From positions 1 to 14,304 of the forward strand of contig MU277833.1 in assembly GCA_022385805.1 (NCBI GenBank): a DNA stretch of 14,304 bases, written 5' to 3'. The position numbers and the translations under genes were made by a program. This stretch comes from Pilatotrama ljubarskyi. Its lineage: Eukaryota; Basidiomycota; Agaricomycetes; Polyporales; Polyporaceae. The notes under the pieces are model-generated. The model saw only the letters and a list, made by a program, of their open reading frames with translations, was not told the DNA's origin and ran no database searches. This document shows, in pieces, positions 8,457 through 14,304 of this stretch (the stretch's first letter is position 1; every line of letters starts with the position of its first letter).

Positions 8457-9668
8457 ATGCCGGTCGATGCCATCAATGCCCTCAAGTTTGGCGTCCACAT
8501 CTATCTGTACTTGTCTCCCGAACGCGTCATCGCGAAAGCCGACAAGCTGGACTTGAAGACGGCGCTGCTGGTGGCCGCTAATGCCCAGTATATGTCGCCG
8601 AAGCAACTCGGAACCATCAGACAATTACGCCAAGAGTGAGTCTGCACACTGCATCACTCTGCACTTACCCCCTGGGGAAGCATTTCTTGTCGCAGACCGT
8701 ATCCTGATAGGTAGCACGCCATACAGGTTAAAAAATTTTAGGAAGGCGGTCAAGGACGTGACATGGGCAGAAGCTCTCAAGCACTGCAAGCGTCTCTACC
8801 AGGTGCACCAATACTATGACACCGCGCTATACGTCAGCAACAAAGTGGGGGTGCGGATTATGTTCCCGTTGCGGCGTCTTCGCCCGTCACTCACTACAAT
8901 GTCAGAGAATCTCCAGCAAAGCCTTGGACCAAAACGGGCCCGGGAGCACCAATCACCAAACTCCTCCTGTCCAGCATGAGTATCGATGGCCTACATGGCT
9001 ACTCTGATGTACACTCACGCCCTGGGGCCCAGAGCCTCAGCCACCACGGCGTAGCGATACAATCACCGTGAATCTGCAAGATGTGGAGTTAGCACCGGGC
9101 CCCCATAGTGTTGAACTTCCGATAACGTGTAAGTGCTTTGGTCGACGAATCATTCCAGACCTGTGATCAATCAAGGCTGATGGTTTGGATCATGCGACAG
9201 TGAGGGGGCCCTATCAGCTTACCGCCAGGATTGAGCTCCGACCTCTTAAGGATGGGCCTCAAGCCAGTAACAGTCAAGAAGGACCGCTCCCTAGCGACGG
9301 GCAAGCAGGGGCCAATACCACCAATGACGAGGTGACATCGGTGAAGTGTACGTGTCTCGACATACTTGTCATCACACTGCCTTCTCACTGTCTCCCCGTT
9401 GATGGATGCGTTTACAGTGAATGGCGTCATCGAAATGACTGAAGGAGGTGAGTCGCTCAAATCAAGGACACGTAGTATGTCCTCTTCTGACGGTTGAACA
9501 GCTGCTACAGCACTCAAGGATATGCTTGAAGACGAGAGTCGGCCTGCAAGCTTGTCCGCTCTTGAGGAGGGCAGTGTGAGCTTCTGTGACTTCACCTGCC
9601 AATTCACGGTGGGGGATGGCTCAGACTCGACGTCTATGACTTTCGACTTCATCGATGATACCTTCTGA
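8457..9668 (+). CDS. Hypothetical protein, 257 aa, 7 exons
   Basis: Exons: 8457-8635, 8742-8844, 8906-8979, 9055-9128, 9201-9347, 9418-9447 and 9502-9668. Introns are 106, 61, 75, 72, 70 and 54 nt with donors GTGAGT, GTGGGG, GTATCG, GTAAGT, GTACGT and GTGAGT. All phases agree and give one frame to TGA at 9666-9668. The N-terminal part (MPVDAINALKFGVHIYLYLS, then DKLDLKTALLVAANAQYM) and exon 2 (VTWAEALKHCKRLYQVHQYY) look alpha-helical. The middle is polar with a beta-like stretch (DTITVNLQDVELAPGPHSVE, then YQLTARIELRPL). The last exon is acidic and Ser/Thr-rich, ending in FDFIDDTF. There is no signal peptide or clear membrane helix. I do not recognise a family. Exon 6 is only 30 nt. The two weak points are the donors of introns 2 and 3. 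Unlike the kinase copies, there is no stop or frame damage, so it is likely functional. Confidence 0.75.
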
Positions 9669-10953
9669 TCGCTGCGTCATAACATACTCAATACACGCCG
9701 TCCACGGCATTACGTTCCCCTTGCACTGTTTTCGCACATACCACGAGGAGGATCCATGGGCGCTGTAATCGGGCACGAGTGATGGTGGACTGCAGAACAC
9801 AATCGCATACTTAGCGCTATAGCATACGATTCGAACCGGACAACATTCACCTATAGCAAAGCGATGGACTTGGCACGCACGATGGCAGCGAGGTATGGCC
9901 TGATTTGGAGGGACACGTATAGCACCGGACAACGGCCACAGAAGAGCCACGGTTGAGTCAGTTGCGCAACGCACTACTTACACATCTACCATGCGTATTA
10001 CAGGCTCCCACTCGAGCAAGCCATGGGCACAGGGAGTCATTCGTTCCCATGTGCGGTATATGAGCGTGACCAGCAGCGACACGCTGACACGCGGACAGGT
10101 TTCTCGAACAAGCTCCCGCCTTGGCTGCCAAAGGTCCTTGGCGCTTTCCATGAACCTATTTGACACTGGGAGAGCTTGGAGACACACCTGCGAGACACAC
10201 CAGCTTGGTCAGAACTCGCCGAAGCCATGAAGCCTCCCAGCAGCGGCGCGGTACTGCATAGTACTTGAGGTTGCTGGGATCCGATCTCGTACGATCGAAA
10301 CCGCTCTATAACCGCCCAAACTGGCCGTTCGAGAGGAGAGGATATGCCGAGCAAGAGCCTTGGCTTTCAGTGAGCTAGGATGTAGAAGAGTGGGGCAGGT
10401 CTGAACACAGGATTGGTCGACCGCAGAAACACGGCCATCTCGTGACATGTATGTCGACCCCTCAAGATTCAACCATCCTCCCCACCGGAGCTCTCATCGC
10501 GCGACCAAAAGTCACAACCTCGTGCAGGCATTTTCCAGAGGTGTGCTGCTTGCAATTACACTGGAGTGACGTCCATCTTCTCTGTGGTACATTCGGACAA
10601 ATTCAGCAGGGCTCGAAATTCTGTGTGCAAGGGGAGGTGAGCGCACGAAGTACAGAGAGAAATGCACCGCTTCTGCAGATCTGATTGGTGGGTCTTCCAG
10701 CCGTCTTGTATGAGTTGGTAACCCAAAGGGTAAACGCTGAACAGGACTTTCCCTCGAGGGCCGGACGATCAGCAGATTGCAAGGACTAGCTATGGACGTC
10801 ATGTGCTCGTAGCAGGCCCGGCAAAGTCAGGAGGGGAGCAGTGAACAATACCCAAGCGGGTCAGGGAGGAAGCTGCAGCATTCAGAACGAGGCGCCACTG
10901 GGAGAATGTGTCCGATCGGGTATTTTTGACGTCGTAGATAGGGATTACAAGAC
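9669..10953. other. Region between converging genes
   Basis: This is the 3' side of the 257-aa gene (+) and of VMA16 (-), so it should contain both terminators. About 9756-10268 carries a possible gene-ghost (separate entry). From 10269 to 10953 I see no gene: open frames on both strands (for example 10512-10802 -) have no recognisable features. Confidence 0.45.
9756..10268 (+). pseudogene. Possible decayed gene with three TGA stops
   Basis: One frame stays protein-like from the ATG at 9756 to TGA at 10266-10268, interrupted only at 9780, 9954 and 10161, each time by TGA. Stretches include RILSAIAYDSNRTTFTYSKA, MDLARTMAARYGLIWRDTY, THYLHIYHAYYRLPLEQAMG, FSNKLPPWLPKVLGAFHEP and HWESLETHLRDTPAWSELAE. 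A plausible in-frame 48-nt intron with a CTGAC branch-like motif and a GGACAG acceptor lies between about 10051 and 10098. TGA can arise from CGA by one C-to-T change, as proposed for kinase copy A. I cannot name a family. It may be a pseudogene, a gene with more introns than I can place, or chance. Confidence 0.35.
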
Positions 10954-11857
10954 TCAACGTACAAAGGGAGAGACTACTGCTGGCGCGACGGCCGCAGTGA
11001 ACTCGCTTGCCTGGCTGATCATTAGTAACCCAACTGTCCGACCGTGAATAACTGTGCACTCATCAAGCAAGTACGTGTACATACCAATGAGACCAAACAA
11101 GCCCATGATACTGCCGAAGACCTCAACGATGAGAATCTTGACGAACAGATTGGGATCCGCCGCATCAGCCAGGGCGGCTGTAGACCCAGCGATACCGACG
11201 GAGACGCCGCACAGCAGGTTGCACACGCCCATGGTGAGACCACCCCAGAAGAGCGCATAACCTATCACAAGGCGAAGTCAGAAGAGGCCTCGCGGACCGT
11301 GCCACGACGGTGGCTCACCTGTGAAGTAGTTCTCCCGTGTATATATGAGATTGGGGGATACGAAGCTCATTCTTGCGGAATAGACGATGCCGATGATCTG
11401 GTTCGCAATGTAAGAGTGGGAAGGCTTGACTTTCGACGATTGCAAAGACTTACAAGGCCGTAGATGGCTACGACTTCACAGAAAATGATGCTGCAGAAGT
11501 GTCAGGTTGCGCAGTTCACCATGCTATAGGGAGACACACCTGATCAAGTTCTTTGTCCTAATACGCGGAGCCCTGACTCCTCCACCCAGAATTGAGGCAC
11601 CCGTCATGAAGATACCCCTGCGAGTCGAGTTGGATGGGAGAGCATGATACACATGAAAAGCGACACATACCATCCTGCGCCCAATACACTGAGGCCTATG
11701 CAGAGACCAATGCCAGTGGCCGCCCATGCATATGGACTCGTCTCCTCGAGGAACTGACCGACATTGAACGCCTCCCCTGAGCCTGCAAGTTCATCCGTGG
11801 TTCAGTCGGTGTATGCAACGCATGCAGGTTGTGGGACAGACCAGTAAAGAGGAGATA
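10954..11857 (-). CDS. VMA16: V-type ATPase proteolipid subunit c'' (5' end cut by an LTR)
   Basis: One of the proteolipids of the membrane-embedded, proton-translocating V0 ring in vacuole and endosome membranes. Visible exons (minus): 11857-11842, 11782-11671, 11617-11540, 11490-11454, 11397-11319, 11261-11085 and 11033-10954; introns of 59, 53, 49, 56, 57 and 51 nt; about 192 residues to TGA. The sequence follows the family closely: [58 protein letters not shown] (with the essential membrane Glu), [40 protein letters not shown] and [11 protein letters not shown]. Four membrane helices are visible. Past ASEF, where the yeast protein ends almost at once, this one has about 14 more residues. 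The first remaining codon (TAT, Tyr of YLLFTG) touches the copia LTR at 11858, so the start and most of the first helix are missing or lie beyond the element. Otherwise no damage is seen. Confidence 0.93.
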
Positions 11858-11988
11858 TGTTGAACTAGGTGCTTAGTAATAGCAGCATAGTTAACCAGTC
11901 GCACTTAGTCATAGGTGCTGACGCACGGACAATAGAGTTTGTGGCTGGTAGATACTGGATAGTTCTAGCACAGCCACATGTACGGTAG

Positions 11989-11996
11989 TATATAAG
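11989..11996 (+). promoter_or_regulatory. LTR TATA box (TATATAAG)
   Basis: Lies about midway in the LTR, 136 bp before its end, as expected for the U3/R promoter of a copia LTR. It would drive the + strand gag transcript. Confidence 0.7.
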
Positions 11997-11997
11997 A

Positions 11998-12014
11998 CCG
12001 CTCTGTAGGAGCGG
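11998..12014 (+). other. Perfect hairpin at the expected transcript start
   Basis: CCGCTC (11998-12003), a 5-nt loop TGTAG, GAGCGG (12009-12014). It begins just after the TATA box, near where the R region and the 5' end of the RNA would be. Role unknown. Confidence 0.5.
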
Positions 12015-12124
12015 ATCTCTAAGTCGCTTTCTTCTCTCAACCACTACGTGTGCCTCTACCCAAGTGCTCCACAGGTAAGCTGAGCCTAGCGGGCTTTCTG
12101 CTGCGTGCCAAGCCCTGCTCAACA

Positions 12125-12139
12125 GGTTATGAGCCCTGC
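12125..12139 (+). other. Primer binding site for an initiator-Met tRNA half
   Basis: GGTTATGAGCCCTGC is the exact reverse complement of 15 nt spanning the anticodon arm of fungal initiator tRNA-Met (GCAGGGCUCAUAACC). It starts at the base after the LTR. Drosophila copia and yeast Ty5 are known to prime from the anticodon region of a cleaved initiator tRNA instead of its 3' end; this element appears to do the same. Confidence 0.85.
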
Positions 12140-12398
12140 TTGACGCCTGAGCATGCGCCCTCATTGGCTGCAACTCGGTGCTCGCAGCTCAGCCTGATCC
12201 TGACATCGCCTTTTGATGGCTCAACGTCGTGGAGCACAGCGAGCGCCTTCATGGCCGCTACTTGACACTGTGTGCCCACTGTGGCTGCCGTTGTCAAGGG
12301 AGCTGTCAGCATTGCTGCATAGCGCCGCTATGGCTGCTCTCATTGCGCATGGACATATGCTGTCTGTCTGTCTCCACAGAACTCCCTTTATCGTCAAC
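12140..12398 (+). other. Untranslated leader of the element, possible intron
   Basis: Non-coding leader between primer site and gag. A strong donor CAG/GTAAGC lies upstream at 12075 inside the LTR. A pyrimidine-rich acceptor (CTGTCTGTCTGTCTCCACAG) ends at 12379, 19 nt before the gag ATG. An in-frame ATG at 12213 would extend gag by 62 residues, but that stretch does not resemble Gag. Confidence 0.5.
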
Positions 12399-14045
12399 AT
12401 GTCCAACCAGCTCCAGCACGTTGTCCGCATTTTCGACGGCTCCGGCTACCAGCGCTGGGCTGACCTCATGAAGGCCTACCTTCAGCAGCAGGAAGTCTGG
12501 ATCGTCATCAACCCTTCTCTGGGGTTGGGTGCTTCCACACTCGCCAAAGATGGCTCCAACCGCGGCGAAGTCCTTGCCTGGGCTCAAGCTGAGTCCAAGG
12601 CCCAAGGCTCCATCCGCCTGCGCCTCAACCAGGAGGTTTCCGAGATTGTCAAAGATGAGACCACGGTGAAGGGGCTCTGGGACGAGCTCAAACGGCTCTA
12701 CGGCAAGACGTCGGCCATGGGGACCTTCAATTTCTTCAAGGCTGCCATCAACACCCGTATCCCCGCCAACGAGCACCCTGGCCCCGCTATCGCAAAGATT
12801 CAGAGCAATCTGGATCGACTCGCGGGCGCCGGTCTCAACATCTCAGGCAACCTGCGCGCCCTCATCATGTTGGGCGCCGCACCTCCGCACTACGAGACCG
12901 CTATCCAGCTCTGTCTCAATGACTATGAGCTAGCGGAGCTCACAACGGGCAACGCACGGGAAGCCATCGTTGCCTCATGGGAGGCGACGAACAGCAAACA
13001 GCGCTCGCAGCAGAGCACCGGCCCCCAGGCCAGTAAGCTCAGCGCGATCAAGCGCAAGGGGAATGACCCCAACTTCTTGCAGCAGCAGCAGCGCTCCTCC
13101 AGGCAGCAGCAGCAGCAGCAGAAGAAGGCCAAGCGCGGCAAGCGCGCCGGCAAAGGCGGCAAGGGCAAGCAGCGCGATAATGGTCATCACGACCATGCGC
13201 ACCTTGCATCCACGGTCACTGTCGCCACCGACCCATCTGCCATCGACCCTCGTGCTCTCTTGGGTAAGCCGGTCCAAGTCAATGGTCCGGAGGGGGAGTC
13301 TAAGTACCCCACTCTCAAGCGCACCTTCGGCCTTGCTCACGAGATCGACGTCACCCCCTCCTTCGAGACTCTTCAGACTCTCGAAGACGTCGTTCGCAAC
13401 GACAAGGGTGAAGGCAGCAGCCGGATCGTCGAGGTCGACTCGGACAGCGACTCGCACGTGTCGAAGCGCACTCGCCTCTCTCTGGCTGAGCGCATCGACT
13501 GGGTCAGCAACGTTGACCTTGGTGAGGCGATTGACCACCACCTCAATGACGAGGACGCCGACGAGGACTACGACGTCGCAGTCACCCCTGACAGCGACAT
13601 CGAGGACAAACTCTCGTGCGCTGCTGGACTCGATGAGCAGTACTACGAGCAGATGAGGTCAGTACCTTGCCCTCGCTCTTACAAACAACACGCTAACACG
13701 CTTTCTGCAGCTGCAGCAACTAGCATGGGGGAGCATAGTTTACAGTCCCCTGTTTGTATAGTAGCTGAGAATCTATGTCAACATTCGCGCTCATTCGCTG
13801 AGTGTGCTAGATGTAAGGGCAAAGGGAAAGACGTCTCCATTCCTACATGGATGCTCGACTCTGGAGCGTCGATGCATTTCACGTATGAGCTCAACGACTT
13901 CATTGAGTACAAACCGCTCAAAGAGTTCATACCGCTTAAAATGGCCAATGGATTTACATCCATTACAGGGGCAGGAACGGTCCTTCTGAATTGTCAGATG
14001 GACAATCAGAGCGCATTGCGCCAGTATACTACGTACAGGACCTGA
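12399..14045 (+). CDS. Copia Gag and protease (548 codons, ends at a frame break)
   Basis: The start at 12399 (CAACATGTCC) fits because Gag homology begins there: FDGSGYQRWADLMKAYLQQQ, then the UBN2-type Gag helices (VKDETTVKGLWDELKRLYG, then FNFFKAAINTRIP, and AIAKIQSNLDRLAGAGLNIS). Residues from about 228 form two CAG-coded polyGln tracts (4 and 6 Gln) followed by a Lys/Arg/Gly-rich basic segment. No CX2CX4HX4C zinc knuckle is seen, so the basic tract may take over nucleic-acid binding. An acidic region (EDADEDYD) follows. The retropepsin active site is WMLDSGASMHFT with catalytic Asp487. An intron-like segment lies between the acidic region and the protease (13658-13710). The frame ends at 14045 because of a probable single-base loss near 14006; family homology goes on in the -1 frame. 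The gag part is GC-rich at third codon positions, the protease part much less so. Confidence 0.9.
   Translation: MSNQLQHVVRIFDGSGYQRWADLMKAYLQQQEVWIVINPSLGLGASTLAKDGSNRGEVLAWAQAESKAQGSIRLRLNQEVSEIVKDETTVKGLWDELKRLYGKTSAMGTFNFFKAAINTRIPANEHPGPAIAKIQSNLDRLAGAGLNISGNLRALIMLGAAPPHYETAIQLCLNDYELAELTTGNAREAIVASWEATNSKQRSQQSTGPQASKLSAIKRKGNDPNFLQQQQRSSRQQQQQQKKAKRGKRAGKGGKGKQRDNGHHDHAHLASTVTVATDPSAIDPRALLGKPVQVNGPEGESKYPTLKRTFGLAHEIDVTPSFETLQTLEDVVRNDKGEGSSRIVEVDSDSDSHVSKRTRLSLAERIDWVSNVDLGEAIDHHLNDEDADEDYDVAVTPDSDIEDKLSCAAGLDEQYYEQMRSVPCPRSYKQHANTLSAAAATSMGEHSLQSPVCIVAENLCQHSRSFAECARCKGKGKDVSIPTWMLDSGASMHFTYELNDFIEYKPLKEFIPLKMANGFTSITGAGTVLLNCQMDNQSALRQYTTYRT
13658..13710 (+). other. Intron-like segment between Gag and protease
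   Basis: Donor GTCAGT at 13658 (also used by two introns of the 154-aa gene), branch-like GCTAAC at about 13692, polypyrimidine run and CTGCAG acceptor at 13710. It is 53 nt, so splicing shifts the frame and reaches TAG at 13721-13723 within four codons. Left in, the frame stays open into the protease. A later acceptor at 13723 would give a 66-nt, frame-keeping intron. Whether it is spliced cannot be seen here. Confidence 0.5.
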
Positions 14046-14304
14046 CCACTCGACTCCTGTCGTTGGGTCAATTTCTCCAAGATGGGATGAGCGTGCGCGG
14101 AACCGCTAAGTTGATTAGCGTACACCAAGCATCGGGGAAACCCTTCCTTGTGTTCCATCCACGCTACCCCAGAGACACGATATACTGTGTCAAGACGCTC
14201 CCTATTCGGGATGCGATGGGGATGTTCCAGACTGTCTATAGTCTGGACTACAATACGATGCATCGCCGCTTCGGACATCCGTCCAAAGATGTGCTGAGGC
14301 ATGC
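14006..14304 (+). CDS. Copia pol continuation, start of integrase region (partial)
   Basis: In the frame -1 to gag-protease the sequence reads VYYVQDLTTRLLSLGQFLQ, then MHRRFGHPSKDVLRH, up to the window end. The first part is the usual copia segment between protease and integrase. MHRRFGHPS is the GAG-pre-integrase motif, including the first His of the integrase HHCC zinc site. Integrase core, reverse transcriptase and RNase H lie beyond the window. It is joined to the upstream frame only through the suspected one-base deletion near 14006. Confidence 0.85.

Larger units (their letters stand above)
11858..12124 (+). repeat. 5' LTR, 267 bp
   Basis: Starts TGTTGA and ends TCAACA, a perfect 6-bp inverted terminal repeat with the usual TG..CA ends. 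The left boundary coincides with the point where VMA16 homology stops; the right boundary lies directly before the primer binding site. It contains TATATAAG at 11989 and a hairpin at 11998-12014. The second LTR is not in the window, so the ends rest on these three independent signs. Confidence 0.88.
11858..14304 (+). mobile_element. Ty1/copia LTR retrotransposon, 5' part (continues past the window)
   Basis: Order seen: LTR 11858-12124, primer binding site 12125-12139, leader, gag from 12399, retropepsin motif at 13857, then integrase-side sequence to the window end. Protease followed directly by the GAG-pre-integrase region is the copia order (PR-IN-RT-RH). The reverse transcriptase and 3' LTR are outside the window, so completeness, LTR divergence (age) and the target-site duplication cannot be judged. 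The five bases before the LTR are AGATA, the predicted duplication. It is inserted antisense to VMA16. A one-base frame break near 14006 suggests this copy is not fully active. Confidence 0.93.

Noticed and set aside
12120..12145. A tRNA-Met gene fragment
   Set aside because: Only the 15-nt complement of the anticodon arm is present, directly after an LTR end, so it is a primer binding site and not a tRNA gene.
12970..13656. 228-codon (+) and 188-codon (-) frames overlapping gag
   Set aside because: They are by-products of the GC-rich third codon positions of gag; they are low-complexity Ser/Thr/Arg or Leu/Ala sequence.
14000..14030. Programmed -1 frameshift site in copia
   Set aside because: No slippery heptamer of the X XXY YYZ type and no obvious downstream structure; a one-base deletion is simpler.
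1..14304. CRISPR arrays, bacterial operons, insertion sequences, rRNA
   Set aside because: No spaced repeats, ribosome binding sites or such genes; intron-rich genes show a eukaryotic (fungal) origin.

Overview
The window looks like nuclear DNA of a mushroom-forming basidiomycete (Agaricomycete; inferred, no species can be named). The reasons are many short introns (about 40-105 nt, GT..AG, often with donors such as GTGAGT, GTCAGT, GTAAGT or GTATGT), small multi-exon genes, copies of a protein-kinase-like family of the kind expanded in basidiomycetes, and a Ty1/copia retrotransposon. No bacterial features are seen. Most genes here are broken into exons, so a simple reading of open frames misses them. 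All gene models below were spliced by eye from frame, splice sites and homology between the copies.

Layout. (1) 1-1340 (+): kinase-like copy A, a pseudogene with four in-frame stops, a 7-bp duplication and loss of the catalytic Asp segment. (2) 2095-2753 (+): an apparently intact 4-exon gene for a 154-aa single-pass membrane protein of unknown function, with a TATA box at 1974. (3) 3245-4043 (-): kinase-like copy B, a 5'-truncated, frameshifted pseudogene. (4) 4044-6427: no confident gene, one weak gene-ghost. (5) 6428-7825 (-): kinase-like copy C, 5 exons, 388 aa, with all the main catalytic motifs. (6) 8457-9668 (+): a 7-exon, 257-aa hypothetical gene with no stop or frame break. (7) 9669-10953: mostly non-genic, with a possible decayed gene. 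(8) 10954-11857 (-): V-type ATPase proteolipid subunit c'' (VMA16), seven exons visible, with its 5' end cut off by (9) a Ty1/copia element on the + strand that starts at 11858 with a 267-bp LTR, a half-tRNA primer binding site, gag, protease and the start of the integrase region, and runs off the window.

The three kinase copies share intron positions, including an identical 38-nt exon ending inside the HRD arginine codon. They are therefore genomic duplicates and not retrocopies; one looks alive and two are dead. The most striking structure is at the right end. The copia LTR sits exactly in the codon run for the end of the first transmembrane segment of VMA16, and the element itself carries two intron-like segments that could separate packaged, Gag-Pol and Gag-only RNAs.
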